64,000 nucleotides of DNA from positions 1-64,000 of the forward strand of contig CAJYLO010000003.1 of assembly GCA_913776245.1 (NCBI GenBank), written 5' to 3'. Position 1 is the first letter of the stretch, and each line of letters begins with the position of its first letter. The stretch is from an uncultured Chryseobacterium sp. (GTDB lineage: Bacteria > Bacteroidota > Bacteroidia > Flavobacteriales > Weeksellaceae). Of the stretch, positions 1 through 9,228 are shown in pieces. The notes under the pieces were generated by a model. The model had not been told where the DNA came from. It made no database searches and saw only the letters and a list, made by a program, of their open reading frames with translations. Position numbers and translations under genes: made by a program.

Positions 1-610
1 TTCTGGTAACGAAAGTTTCGCCTCTTCTGGGAGATTCGTGGTTAAATAAAATGCCGTTGCAGGCATACATATTATAGGCTTCACGGTAGTTTTTTGTGAT
101 CCAGAAGCCGTAGATCTTTGCCACACCGTAAGGCGAACGTGGATAAAACGGCGAATTCTCATCATAAAAACCGGCCGCATTTTTATTTTCTTCCAAACCG
201 CCGTATAATTCTGAAGTTGAAGCCTGGTAGATTTTTGTTTTCTTTTCCAAACCAAGAATTCGGACCGCTTCCAGAATCCTCAAGGTTCCGATGCCGTCTA
301 CATTGGCAACATATTCCGGTGAATCAAAGGATACCTTCACGTGGGACATTGCACCAAGGTTATAGATCTCATCCGGCTGCACTTCCTGGATGATTCTGAT
401 AATATTGGTCGAATCTGTCAAATCACCGTAATGTAACTTGAAATTTACGTGTTTCTCGTGCTGATCTACATATAGATGATCGATTCTCTGAGTATTGAAT
501 GATGATGCTCTTCTTTTAATCCCGTGAACTTTGTAGCCTTTTTCTAAAAGCAGCTCTGCCAGATAAGAACCATCCTGTCCTGTAACGCCTGTTATTAATG
601 CCGTTTTCAT
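1..610 (-). CDS. gmd: GDP-mannose 4,6-dehydratase, 3' end beyond the window
   Basis: Converts GDP-D-mannose to GDP-4-keto-6-deoxymannose, the precursor of GDP-fucose, GDP-rhamnose or GDP-perosamine for surface glycans; cytoplasmic. The first 203 codons are present. They start at the ATG at 608-610 with the NADP-binding Rossmann motif [15 protein letters not shown], followed by a Ser/Thr-Ser-Glu site (STSELYGG) and the short-chain dehydrogenase pair in [10 protein letters not shown]. These are the hallmarks of Gmd in the extended SDR family. It is the last visible gene of the minus-strand polysaccharide locus, separated by 225 AT-rich bases from the preceding glycosyltransferase. The C-terminal part is outside the window. 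A GDP-fucose synthase gene would be expected next, but cannot be seen. Confidence 0.95.
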   Translation of the reverse strand, partial: MKTALITGVTGQDGSYLAELLLEKGYKVHGIKRRASSFNTQRIDHLYVDQHEKHVNFKLHYGDLTDSTNIIRIIQEVQPDEIYNLGAMSHVKVSFDSPEYVANVDGIGTLRILEAVRILGLEKKTKIYQASTSELYGGLEENKNAAGFYDENSPFYPRSPYGVAKIYGFWITKNYREAYNMYACNGILFNHESPRRGETFVTR

Positions 611-835
611 TATTTTGTTTTTGAATTTTTTCTCATACACCTTTATGGTGCCTTCTTCCAACCGATTTGGCTTTCCAGACCATCGCATTGATTTTGGAAC
701 CGTTATTTATTTAGGGCTGTATCTTTGATGTTTTATATAAAATCAGAGCTTAACAAAGAACTCTTTTATTACTAGATTGATTATTTATTTTACAATACTA
801 AGTTCTATCTCTTATTAAATTATCTGACATTTAGA

Positions 836-1918
836 TCATATTAACTCTTCATAAAATGATTTAACATCATTATAATTTCTTTCCCAACTAAATTGTTTTG
901 CTCTTTCTAAGCCTTTTCTTATTAATTCATTTCTCACATTATTACATAATAAAGAAAGTATCGCCTTAGCTAATGATTGCGCACAGATTTCCTCCACTAA
1001 AATTGCCGAATTAGCTGCAACTTCTGGCAAAGAAGAATTTTTAACTGTGACGACAGGACATCCAGCTTTCATAGATTCCAAAACTGGAATGCCAAAACCT
1101 TCATAAGAAGAAGGATAAATCAAGCAAAAAGAAATATTATATAAAATATTTAGTTTTTCATTATTTATATTCTCCAAACAATGATATCTTCCGCTAATCT
1201 TAGAAAGCATTTTCTTTTCTTTTCTATTAAGCTCATTTCCCACAATTAAAAGATGAAAGTTTTCAGGTAAAATTTTCAAAGTATCAACAGCTTTATCAAA
1301 GTTTTTATAATTAGCTCTCGAACCTATAAAAATAATATAATTTATTCTATTACTATAATTAGGTATTAGATTATAAATATAATCCGATTTATTATCAATT
1401 ACAAAAAAATCGTCATTAACACCGTTATAAATTACTTTAATTTTTTTTGATTCTGTCCAGGGAAATATTCTCAATAAATCTTTCTTTGTATGCTCAGATA
1501 TACAAATGATGCCATGAGATTTTTTTAAACATCTTTTTTTTAAATAATAATTTAAAAATCCTCTAATACCTTTAATATAGTATTGATGTGTAAAATCATG
1601 TACAGTAGTAACATTTATTGCGTTTGGGGAATTACTAAATCTATAATAGCTGGAATGGAATATAAATTTATCGTCCAATTCAATATTAACACTGCAAATT
1701 CTATTTAAAAAAAATCTATTTTCTAAAATTATTTTATCTTTATTTAAATTATTGATAAAAAAAATATTACTTGTAGGATCAGTTTGATTTATATAGTGTA
1801 CGTCAAAATCATTTTTAGATCTTATTATCAATTCCTTCCATACAACTGATATTCCTCCAGATTTTTGAATCCAAAAAATAATATTATCCAATACCAACTT
1901 TATTTTAGTTTCTTTCAT
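836..1918 (-). CDS. Glycosyltransferase family 1/GT4 (GT-B fold)
   Basis: Predicted retaining glycosyltransferase adding a sugar to the lipid-linked repeat unit on the cytoplasmic face of the inner membrane. The 360-residue length and the C-terminal signature YEGFGIPVLESMKAGCPVV, with the E-x7-E pair that binds the nucleotide-sugar donor, place it in the GT4 group. The segment IIFIGSRANYKN in the middle matches the start of the donor-binding domain. Donor and acceptor cannot be read from sequence; the nearby gmd makes a GDP-deoxyhexose user possible but unproven. Its start overlaps the end of the upstream GT2 gene by 14 bases, so the two are probably co-translated. The gene is very AT-rich compared with the genes to the right. 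Confidence 0.9.
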   Translation of the reverse strand: MKETKIKLVLDNIIFWIQKSGGISVVWKELIIRSKNDFDVHYINQTDPTSNIFFINNLNKDKIILENRFFLNRICSVNIELDDKFIFHSSYYRFSNSPNAINVTTVHDFTHQYYIKGIRGFLNYYLKKRCLKKSHGIICISEHTKKDLLRIFPWTESKKIKVIYNGVNDDFFVIDNKSDYIYNLIPNYSNRINYIIFIGSRANYKNFDKAVDTLKILPENFHLLIVGNELNRKEKKMLSKISGRYHCLENINNEKLNILYNISFCLIYPSSYEGFGIPVLESMKAGCPVVTVKNSSLPEVAANSAILVEEICAQSLAKAILSLLCNNVRNELIRKGLERAKQFSWERNYNDVKSFYEELI

Positions 1919-2780
1919 TTTTCAATTTTATAAATCTGCTAAGGCTCAAATTATTTTTAGAGATTAACTTTTTGTTATTTAGAATTTTTGAAATAATAAC
2001 AATTAATCGATATGAGATTATTTTTTTTGTTAAAAATTTATCAAAACTAAAATTGTTCTTCTCTAAATATAATTTCGAAGAAGTAATTAAATAATTAAAA
2101 TGATTGTCACTTGTAAATCCTCTATCATCTATAAGATGATTATAAAGTAAAGATTTGTCAAATTTAATTTTATAACCTTTATTTAAAAATCTTTTACAAA
2201 TATCAGACTCCTCACAGTAAAGAAAGATATTATCATCAAACATTCCAATCTCTTTAAATTTTTTTTTATCTATAAATAATAATGCGCCTGAAACATAGAA
2301 AAAATGAGAACAAAAAAAATTGAATTTATTTAAAAAGAGTGTCAAAGGTTCTGTAATTAAAAAGAAGTCGTACTCTTCTCTGAATCTAAAAGAAATATTC
2401 TTTCCTCCATATTGCTTTCCTCCAATTAATGCTAATTTAGAATCTCTCATAAAAGCATCAATTACTTTTACGAGCATACTAGAGGTAAGAATTACATCAG
2501 GATTTACAATACATATATATTTACCATTACTGTAATTAATTCCAACATTATTACCTTGACCATAGCCTTTATTTTCATTTTTAATCAAAACGATTTTTGT
2601 TCCATATTTTTGGTGAATAATTTTTCTAAGCTCAAAGTAAACTTCTTTAGAACTATTGTCAACAACAATTAATTCAATCAATTCTTGATTAATATCACAA
2701 GTAGAGTAAATTGAATTTATACAGTTAATAATATCTTTATTTGAATTGTAAGTCAGAATTACAAATGAAATTAACGTCAT
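1905..2780 (-). CDS. Glycosyltransferase family 2 (GT-A fold)
   Basis: Predicted inverting glycosyltransferase of the GT2 rhamnosyltransferase-like group. The N-terminus shows the typical strand ISFVILTYNS, then IELIVVDNSS and, near residue 95, IVNPDV, which supplies the metal-binding acidic residue. A later ESDICKRFLNKGYKI matches the catalytic-base ED region. There are no clear transmembrane segments, so it probably works on undecaprenyl-linked intermediates from the cytoplasm. Only three bases separate it from the upstream polymerase-like gene and it overlaps the next glycosyltransferase, fitting one operon. The sugar transferred is unknown. Confidence 0.9.
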   Translation of the reverse strand: MTLISFVILTYNSNKDIINCINSIYSTCDINQELIELIVVDNSSKEVYFELRKIIHQKYGTKIVLIKNENKGYGQGNNVGINYSNGKYICIVNPDVILTSSMLVKVIDAFMRDSKLALIGGKQYGGKNISFRFREEYDFFLITEPLTLFLNKFNFFCSHFFYVSGALLFIDKKKFKEIGMFDDNIFLYCEESDICKRFLNKGYKIKFDKSLLYNHLIDDRGFTSDNHFNYLITSSKLYLEKNNFSFDKFLTKKIISYRLIVIISKILNNKKLISKNNLSLSRFIKLKNERN

Positions 2781-2783
2781 AAA

Positions 2784-3878
2784 TTAAAAGAATATATTTT
2801 TGAGAAATTTATCCGATTTAAACATATCAATTAGTTCATTTGTATAATGATTTTCTTTAAGTAAAAAATCTGGAAATATATAAAAACAACAAACAACAAC
2901 TATATTCAGAAATGTTAAATTTAAAATTTTCAAAAATTTTTGTTTGCGCGGTAAATCTTTTATTAAATATAAATAATAAATTACCCAAAATATAATAAAT
3001 GGCAGTACATATCTATGACCTAATATCTGGACAGAAAAAGAAGCAAACACAAAAATTATGGGAAAAAATGCTATTTTATAAAGAAATCGAAATTTCTTAT
3101 CTTCAAAATATTCAGGATGTTTTTTCAATATATTGTTGCTTTCTAAAAATAAAAACGTGAAAAATAGTAAATACGGTAATGCATTAAACAAACCTCCTAA
3201 AAAAGAGCTGTTGTATTCTTTTCCAAAATATGCTCCAAAATGGTCTAATGCGTCACCAAGTTTTAACCTAAATATTATGTATATAATAAAAGTAAGTCCT
3301 AGAGAACCCAATAAAATGATTTTGAAATAATTTTTAATTGGAATATAATATAAAGGTATAAATACAAGTAATACTAATAAAGCACTGTGACATAAATATC
3401 CTATAATAAACATTATTATAGATATCAAAATATTTTTTTTTTGTAAAAGATAATAAAAGCCAAATAATATAAAAGGTAAACCCAAGAAGTACCGAATCTG
3501 ATTAACTGCATGCACATAATTCACTATATAATAAACGAGAATTACATAAAAGTAATTTCGTGTGAATTTTTTAATGACAAAAAAATTTAGAAAAGTTGTT
3601 ACAACTATATGGAACTGAAATAGTTGTTCATATGAATAATTATGTTTTGAAAAAAATTGAGTTAACCAATAAAATACATAATCCGTTTCGTCAAACTTTA
3701 TTTTATAAAACCAAGAATACATAGTCCAATCTGCAGTATAAGTTACCCCATAAGAAAATAACAGTACCAAGAAAAGTGCTATAGTATCAAGAAATATAGT
3801 TATAGGAATAGAGTCAATATATTCTAGAACTTGTCCAAAAATAAATATAACAATAAAAATTAACAAAATATATTCCAA
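2784..3878 (-). CDS. EpsG-like O-unit polymerase (Wzy function)
   Basis: A 364-residue polytopic membrane protein with about ten hydrophobic segments and little else. The central part (around HAVNQIRYFLGLPFILFGFY, then GYLCHSALLVLL) resembles EpsG-family polysaccharide polymerases, where an N-Q-x-R motif and a following His are conserved. Together with a flippase, Wzc and Wza nearby and the lack of any other polymerase candidate, this makes it the probable Wzy joining repeat units in the periplasm. Assignment rests on topology, context and short motifs, since polymerases diverge strongly. Base composition is extremely AT-rich. Confidence 0.75.
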   Translation of the reverse strand: MEYILLIFIVIFIFGQVLEYIDSIPITIFLDTIALFLVLLFSYGVTYTADWTMYSWFYKIKFDETDYVFYWLTQFFSKHNYSYEQLFQFHIVVTTFLNFFVIKKFTRNYFYVILVYYIVNYVHAVNQIRYFLGLPFILFGFYYLLQKKNILISIIMFIIGYLCHSALLVLLVFIPLYYIPIKNYFKIILLGSLGLTFIIYIIFRLKLGDALDHFGAYFGKEYNSSFLGGLFNALPYLLFFTFLFLESNNILKKHPEYFEDKKFRFLYKIAFFPIIFVFASFSVQILGHRYVLPFIIFWVIYYLYLIKDLPRKQKFLKILNLTFLNIVVVCCFYIFPDFLLKENHYTNELIDMFKSDKFLKNIFF

Positions 3879-3888
3879 AATTTACTCT

Positions 3889-4527
3889 TTATTTTATTGA
3901 TAATTTATTTAACAAATATGTAATTTTATTTTTATCATATAAATAATTTATATTTGATATAATAAAATCATCATTAATTTTGCTAAAATCTATTAACATT
4001 AACTTCATTATGGTTTCTTCATCAAATCTCATTTTAATAATCTTTGCAGGATTTCCTCCTACAATAGAATAGGGAGGAAATGATTTTGTAATTACTGATC
4101 CAGCAGCAATTACACAGCCTCTACCAATACTAACGCCCGACAAAATGATGGTATCCATACCTATCCATACATCATCTCCAATATCAATAATCCCTTTAGT
4201 CATAGCCTCATCCTTATTTTCAAAGTAATATCTAAAAGGAAATGTTGAAAAATTGTATAATTCGTGATTTCCACCTAATAAAAATTTTACACCAGAAGCA
4301 ATCGAACATAAACTTCCTATTGATAATTTCTCTTTATGATTATTCCAAGTATATACTTCCAATGGACCATAAGAGTAATTTCCTACTCGAACTTTATCAA
4401 CAGGAAAATTAACAATTGGATAAGTTTTATTATGACTATTTAATATTTTCCATTTATACTTAAATAAAGAAAGCTTTATAGGATAATAAAATATTTTTAT
4501 GAAAGATTTTATAATTGACCAAAGCAT
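3889..4527 (-). CDS. CatB/LbH-type O-acetyltransferase
   Basis: Left-handed beta-helix acyltransferase of the xenobiotic/CatB group, likely acetylating a sugar of the repeat unit with acetyl-CoA. The hexapeptide pattern runs from about residue 68 to 165, for example IGDDVWIGMDTIILSGVSIG and VIAAGSVITKSFPPYSIVGG, ending in the usual NPAKIIKMRF segment. The catalytic-type His lies in LLGGNHELYNFSTFPF. The 212-residue length fits the family. It sits between the flippase and polymerase genes with gaps of 1 and 10 bases. It could also act on a free nucleotide sugar, but its place in the serotype-specific block favours modification of the polymer. Confidence 0.85.
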   Translation of the reverse strand: MLWSIIKSFIKIFYYPIKLSLFKYKWKILNSHNKTYPIVNFPVDKVRVGNYSYGPLEVYTWNNHKEKLSIGSLCSIASGVKFLLGGNHELYNFSTFPFRYYFENKDEAMTKGIIDIGDDVWIGMDTIILSGVSIGRGCVIAAGSVITKSFPPYSIVGGNPAKIIKMRFDEETIMKLMLIDFSKINDDFIISNINYLYDKNKITYLLNKLSIK

Positions 4528-4528
4528 T

Positions 4529-5956
4529 TTATAAAATATCTATTTTTTTTTTGTAAAATTCAATAATCTGTTTTTTATAAAGAAATCTATATAATAAAAA
4601 ATAAGATAGACAAATAAATATTATTGTCAAAAGAGACTTCAAATATGATTGAAAAAAAAGATTACTTTGTAAAAAAAAACGAGCAAAACAATAAATTACT
4701 AAGGCAAAAAATAAATACAAAAATATTCTGAAGGCATCCAAAAAACTTTCATTCAATGCTTCAGCAACAAAAAATGATGTAATAATATATTGAATTACAA
4801 ATTGTATTAAAATACCCATACAAATACCATTTAAACCATATTTATAACTTAAAAAAATTATGATTAATCCTACAATTTTAGTTAGTATTTCTACAAATAG
4901 AAATTTTGTTGTTTTACCAATAACTTGAAAAATGTTCATATTCATCACTATTAAAGGATAAAACAATGTTGAAATAAATAATAAATTAAATGAGTAAACC
5001 ATTTCTAACCATCTTTCTGATAAAATTAGTTTTATGATTGTATGAGAAAATAAAATAACTATAGTTATTATAGGCAGCAATAATACAAAAATTAACTTAT
5101 TATATTTATTATTGTAATTAAAAAGTTGATTATAATCATCCTGAAATTTTATCAAATAAGGAAAGAATACTCTTTGTATAATATTGGTTAAAGTAGAAAC
5201 AGGATAAATTGTAAATTGATAGCTTTTACTATAAAGTCCAAGAGATTTAGCACTATAAATTTTACCTAGAATTATTGAATTAAAATTCAAATAGATAGAA
5301 TTAATTATTGCTGCATATATAAGCTTTGATCCATAGCTAAATAACTCTTTAAAAGATTTTGTAGAAAAATTTCTTTTAGGAATCCATTTTAGGTTTAAAA
5401 ATAAAAACAATAAATTAAAAAAAGCTAAGGAAACATTTTGAATTATAAGTGCCCATATACCATAATTTAAATATGCTGTCATTAAACCTAAAACTGCCGA
5501 AGAAAAAACCGCAAAAAAAGTAAATTTTGCTTGTGATCGAAAATCAATAATAACTGTTAATCTTGTTTTATATATTATTGATAAACCGTTAAAAATTACG
5601 CCTAATCCTATTACTCTAATATAATTGGTAATATCATGATTATAAAAATGACTAATTTCTGGAGCAACAATCCAAAGTAATACATAAATTAAAATACCTA
5701 ATAATCCTGAACAATAAAAAGCTGTGGAAAAATCAATCTCTGTCCTATCTTTTTTGAAAATCAAAGAATTTCCAAATCCAGTATCAATAAACACTTGAGT
5801 AAAAGAAATTATTACTAACAACATTCCCATTATTCCATATTCCTTTGGAGATAAAACCCTAGCCATTAGAATTTCAAAAATAATCTGAATTCCTATAATA
5901 GAAAATTTATCTACAGCACTCCATATTAAGCCGTTAAATAATTTAGGACTAGTCAC
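4529..5956 (-). CDS. wzx: Oligosaccharide flippase (Wzx, MOP superfamily)
   Basis: A 475-residue polytopic protein with about 12-14 hydrophobic helices that should flip undecaprenyl-linked repeat units across the inner membrane. The N-terminal region (GLIWSAVDKFSIIGIQII, then MARVLSPKEYGIMGML and a DTGFGNSLIF segment) is the classical start of the lipopolysaccharide-biosynthesis flippase family in Bacteroidetes. It lies 10 bases downstream of the Wzc-like gene and 1 base before the acetyltransferase, so it is part of the same operon. AT content is high, as in the other serotype-specific genes. Confidence in the family is high; the substrate is unknown. Confidence 0.9.
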   Translation of the reverse strand: MTSPKLFNGLIWSAVDKFSIIGIQIIFEILMARVLSPKEYGIMGMLLVIISFTQVFIDTGFGNSLIFKKDRTEIDFSTAFYCSGLLGILIYVLLWIVAPEISHFYNHDITNYIRVIGLGVIFNGLSIIYKTRLTVIIDFRSQAKFTFFAVFSSAVLGLMTAYLNYGIWALIIQNVSLAFFNLLFLFLNLKWIPKRNFSTKSFKELFSYGSKLIYAAIINSIYLNFNSIILGKIYSAKSLGLYSKSYQFTIYPVSTLTNIIQRVFFPYLIKFQDDYNQLFNYNNKYNKLIFVLLLPIITIVILFSHTIIKLILSERWLEMVYSFNLLFISTLFYPLIVMNMNIFQVIGKTTKFLFVEILTKIVGLIIIFLSYKYGLNGICMGILIQFVIQYIITSFFVAEALNESFLDAFRIFLYLFFALVIYCFARFFLQSNLFFQSYLKSLLTIIFICLSYFLLYRFLYKKQIIEFYKKKIDIL

Positions 5957-5965
5957 TTTATAGAT

Positions 5966-8314
5966 TTAAAAATTCCACCATTTTTTAGTCTCAGCTTGAT
6001 ATCCATAACCATACTTATTTCCATAACCAAAATTGGTTTTATGAACATCATTAACTATAAAACCAACATTCTTTATTTTATCATTAACAATATTTTTGTT
6101 GGCAAAATCTATAAAATTCTTCTCAGTAACTTCAGATCTTGTTACATATATTGTAGCTCCAGCTAAATGAGAAATTAAGAAAGAATCAGTTACAAGCATT
6201 AAAGGAGCAGTATCAAGGATAATATAATCATAATGTTTTTTTACATTTTCCAATAACTTTTCATATCTACCATTCTGTAGAAGATCTGTTGGATTTGGTG
6301 GAATAATTCCAGAATAGATAAAATCACAGTTAGGATTAAAACCACTAGGATGAATTATATCCATCGCATCGTCAATTTCTTCATATAAATATTCAGAAAG
6401 TCCCTTAGCATTTTTCATTGATGGATTATATCTTTGTAATTGAGGATTCCTAATATCTGATCCTATTACAAGTACTTTTTTTAAAGGTGTTGCAAGAGCA
6501 AGTGCCAAATTGACAGATACAAAGGTCTTTCCTTCTCCTTTAACTGTAGATGTAACAAAAATTACTTTTGATGCCTCACTCCTAGGCAACATGAAATTCA
6601 AATTCGTTACTAAAATTCTAAAAGATTCTGCTAACGGGGAGATATCATTTTTAGAAATCAAGTGATTTTCTTTTTTATTTAATCTTGGTATTTCAGAAAG
6701 AATTGCAGTATTTGTAATTTTCTCAAGATCGTGTTTTGTAACAATTTTATTATTTAGCAACTCCTTCAAATAAATAATTCCAAAAGGTAGTAATAATCCA
6801 AAAATCCAAGCTCCAAAAATAGAAATTACTTTTTTCGGTGCTACAGCCTTTTTTTCCGCATAGGCAAAGTCAACTACCCTAGCTTTCTCTCCAGTAATAG
6901 CAATAGCAATAGCTGCCTCTTCTCTTTTCTGAAGTAATAATAAGTATAAACTTTCTTTTATTTGTTGTTGTCGCTCTATATTTCTAAATAGTTTTTCTTG
7001 TCTTGGGACTTTTTCAATTTGATTATCACTATAGCCATTTTCTCTATCAACTTGCCCTTTAGATGCTTTTAAAGTAGCTAAATAACGTAAAATGCTTTCT
7101 TTCATAGCATTTTTAAGTCCTACAATTTCCTTTGTTGTTTCTTTGACTAAAGGGTTTTCAGGAGTGGCATTCTCTAATAACCTATTCCTGTCCATAACCA
7201 ATTTATTATAAGCAACAATATTAGAGGTCGCGGTTGGGTTATCTAAGCCAATATTAGTGGGTAAAACCTGAAATCCGTTAGATTGACTATCAATATAATT
7301 CAATAACATATTACTTACTTCAATTTGAGTCTCAAGTTCTAAGCTTTTTCTTCTAGTTTCTGTTGATATCTGCAAGTTAATTTTTGCTTCGGTCATAATA
7401 TCTACGATATTATTATCTACTTTGAACTGCTCTTTATCGGTTTCTATATTTCCCAGTTCTTTTGAAATAAGTAAAATTCTATCATCAATAAAATCTTTTG
7501 TTCTTTTGGACTCTTGATTTTTATCGCTTATTGCATAGGAATTGTAGACGTTAACAATATTATTGAGAACATCCATACCTTTGTCTTTATTCGAATGATT
7601 TAGTGATAAACCAATTACTGTTGCATCTTTGTCCAGTAAATCTACTTCTAAATATTTCTGATACTCATCAACAACACTTTCTAGATTAGAATAAGTAAAA
7701 TAAAAATCATCTAAATTCATCTTTTTTACTTTTTTAAGATTAAATTTAGGATTTTTAGTAATTATTAAATTAGCATAGGGCAGGCTAATAGTTTTATTGA
7801 ATGAAGTAAACAAATCTTTTTTGAATTCTTTTGAAGATAAAATTATTTTTTCTCCTTTGATTTTAATATTAATGGGTTCTTTTGGTGTATCTTCAAATTT
7901 CTTTTCATTTACAACAATAACACTAAAAGGATTTGTATCCTTATACAGTTCTACATCATGAAACTTTTCTCTAGAATATATAGAAACCTGTAGTTTAAGA
8001 TTTTTAGCTACATCTTCAATTATTTTTTTGGACTTAAAAATTTCTAATTCATTTTCAATGCTATTAGTACCCATCCCAGCAAAACCACCTAAGCCAGCTA
8101 AAACACCGAAATCACCAGAAGCGCTCGACATTTTTTTTGCATCTTTTATTAAAACAGAAGATTGTATTTTATATACTGGTGTTGTAAAGAGTATATAGCA
8201 AATTGCTAAAATAGTAGTCAAAATTACAGAGCCGATAAACCAATACCATTTCTTTGTATATGGCTTTATAATTTCTCTTAAATTGAATTCTTCTTCTTTT
8301 TTTGTTAATTCCAT
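5966..8314 (-). CDS. wzc: Wzc-like polysaccharide co-polymerase and tyrosine autokinase
   Basis: Inner-membrane protein that sets polymer length and couples polymerisation to the Wza exporter. A first transmembrane helix at about 25-45 starts a Wzz-type periplasmic domain with coiled-coil character (about 280-460), closed by a second helix near 508-525. The cytoplasmic BY-kinase domain has a Walker A motif STVKGEGKT at about 588-597, Walker A' VLVIGSDIRNP, and Walker B YDYIILDTAP near 695. The tail carries four closely spaced tyrosines (764, 768, 770, 772) in a Gly/Tyr stretch, the expected autophosphorylation cluster. At 782 residues it has the usual Bacteroidetes length. It lies between wza and wzx. 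Confidence 0.93.
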   Translation of the reverse strand: MELTKKEEEFNLREIIKPYTKKWYWFIGSVILTTILAICYILFTTPVYKIQSSVLIKDAKKMSSASGDFGVLAGLGGFAGMGTNSIENELEIFKSKKIIEDVAKNLKLQVSIYSREKFHDVELYKDTNPFSVIVVNEKKFEDTPKEPINIKIKGEKIILSSKEFKKDLFTSFNKTISLPYANLIITKNPKFNLKKVKKMNLDDFYFTYSNLESVVDEYQKYLEVDLLDKDATVIGLSLNHSNKDKGMDVLNNIVNVYNSYAISDKNQESKRTKDFIDDRILLISKELGNIETDKEQFKVDNNIVDIMTEAKINLQISTETRRKSLELETQIEVSNMLLNYIDSQSNGFQVLPTNIGLDNPTATSNIVAYNKLVMDRNRLLENATPENPLVKETTKEIVGLKNAMKESILRYLATLKASKGQVDRENGYSDNQIEKVPRQEKLFRNIERQQQIKESLYLLLLQKREEAAIAIAITGEKARVVDFAYAEKKAVAPKKVISIFGAWIFGLLLPFGIIYLKELLNNKIVTKHDLEKITNTAILSEIPRLNKKENHLISKNDISPLAESFRILVTNLNFMLPRSEASKVIFVTSTVKGEGKTFVSVNLALALATPLKKVLVIGSDIRNPQLQRYNPSMKNAKGLSEYLYEEIDDAMDIIHPSGFNPNCDFIYSGIIPPNPTDLLQNGRYEKLLENVKKHYDYIILDTAPLMLVTDSFLISHLAGATIYVTRSEVTEKNFIDFANKNIVNDKIKNVGFIVNDVHKTNFGYGNKYGYGYQAETKKWWNF

Positions 8315-8400
8315 TTAACTAGTTTTTGTCTGTAAATTTTATACAGTTGCGAATTATTTAATATTTTTAGATGAATAGATCTTGGTAAAATTTTTAAGAA

Positions 8401-9186
8401 CTACCTGAAAAGAAGTGCTAAGACCCCTACCAGAACTGAAGCTACGGAAATAACAATCCCAATCTGAGGGCCATAAGAAGACGAGCTTTGTCTAGCTTTA
8501 TTTGGTGATACGTAAATGACATCATTTTGCTTTACATAATAATATGGAGAATTAAAAAGTTCCGCACTTGTAAGATCAATATATTGTTTAGTTGTAACGC
8601 CGTCAGTATTTCTTATAACCAAAACATTTTTTCTTTGTCCATAAATTGTAAGATCACCTGCCAAACCTAAAACATTAAGAATTGTTGTTGGCTGTCCTCC
8701 GTCGATTGTAAAGGTACCTGTTCTATTTACTTCTCCAAGAACCGTAACTTTATAATTTACAGTTCTGATATTAACTCCTGGGTTTTTTATGTATTTTGAA
8801 AGCTTTTCTTTTAATGTCTCTTTAAACTGATCCACATTCATATTTGTCGTATTAAGCGAACCCAGAATCGGAAAATCAATATCACCTTTTCCATCAACAA
8901 TATATGTTGGTTCTACAGAAGCATTTCTAGTAGGCATAGAGGAATATTGCGACATATCTGTAGAATAATAATTCTGGTTGAATGGTTTGGCCACTTCATT
9001 ATCTTTTGCTAAAACTACAATAGCCAATTGATCACCCGGCTGTATCGTGGAAGTATTCGCTCTGATAGATTCTTTTATGGCAACATCTTCGATGTCTTTA
9101 AGGTATTGAATATCTTGCTTCGTCTTACACGAAAAGATTGTACATAATAAAAAAGCCATAAAAACTATGGATAAAACTCTTCTCAT
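8401..9186 (-). CDS. wza: Wza-like polysaccharide export lipoprotein
   Basis: Outer-membrane polysaccharide export protein. The signal peptide ends in a lipobox with Cys20 (LLCTIFSCKTK). The polysaccharide-export domain starts with IQPGDQLAIVV around residues 47-57, is followed by DGKGDIDFPILGSL, and a SLBB-type segment begins at VNYKVTVLGEVNRTGTF. A C-terminal hydrophobic stretch (about 243-260) ends in LFR, consistent with the amphipathic or transmembrane C-terminus common in Bacteroidetes Wza proteins. Length is 261 residues, shorter than E. coli Wza as usual for this phylum. It precedes wzc by 86 bases and has its own promoter-like element upstream. Confidence 0.92.
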   Translation of the reverse strand: MRRVLSIVFMAFLLCTIFSCKTKQDIQYLKDIEDVAIKESIRANTSTIQPGDQLAIVVLAKDNEVAKPFNQNYYSTDMSQYSSMPTRNASVEPTYIVDGKGDIDFPILGSLNTTNMNVDQFKETLKEKLSKYIKNPGVNIRTVNYKVTVLGEVNRTGTFTIDGGQPTTILNVLGLAGDLTIYGQRKNVLVIRNTDGVTTKQYIDLTSAELFNSPYYYVKQNDVIYVSPNKARQSSSSYGPQIGIVISVASVLVGVLALLFR

Positions 9187-9213
9187 AAACTCTAATTCTT
9201 AACTGAAGGTTTG

Positions 9214-9221
9214 CAAATATA
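9214..9221 (-). promoter_or_regulatory. Bacteroidetes -7 element upstream of wza
   Basis: On the minus strand this reads TATATTTG, an exact TAnnTTTG match 27 bases before the wza start. It sits between the pglF stop and wza, suggesting that export and serotype genes can be transcribed apart from the pgl genes. No convincing -33 TTG was found at the usual spacing. Confidence 0.5.
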
Positions 9222-9228
9222 GGAATTC

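Noticed and set aside
118-393. Plus-strand ORF of 91 codons
   Set aside because: It is antisense to gmd, whose protein has complete family motifs; no motif or start context supports the plus frame.
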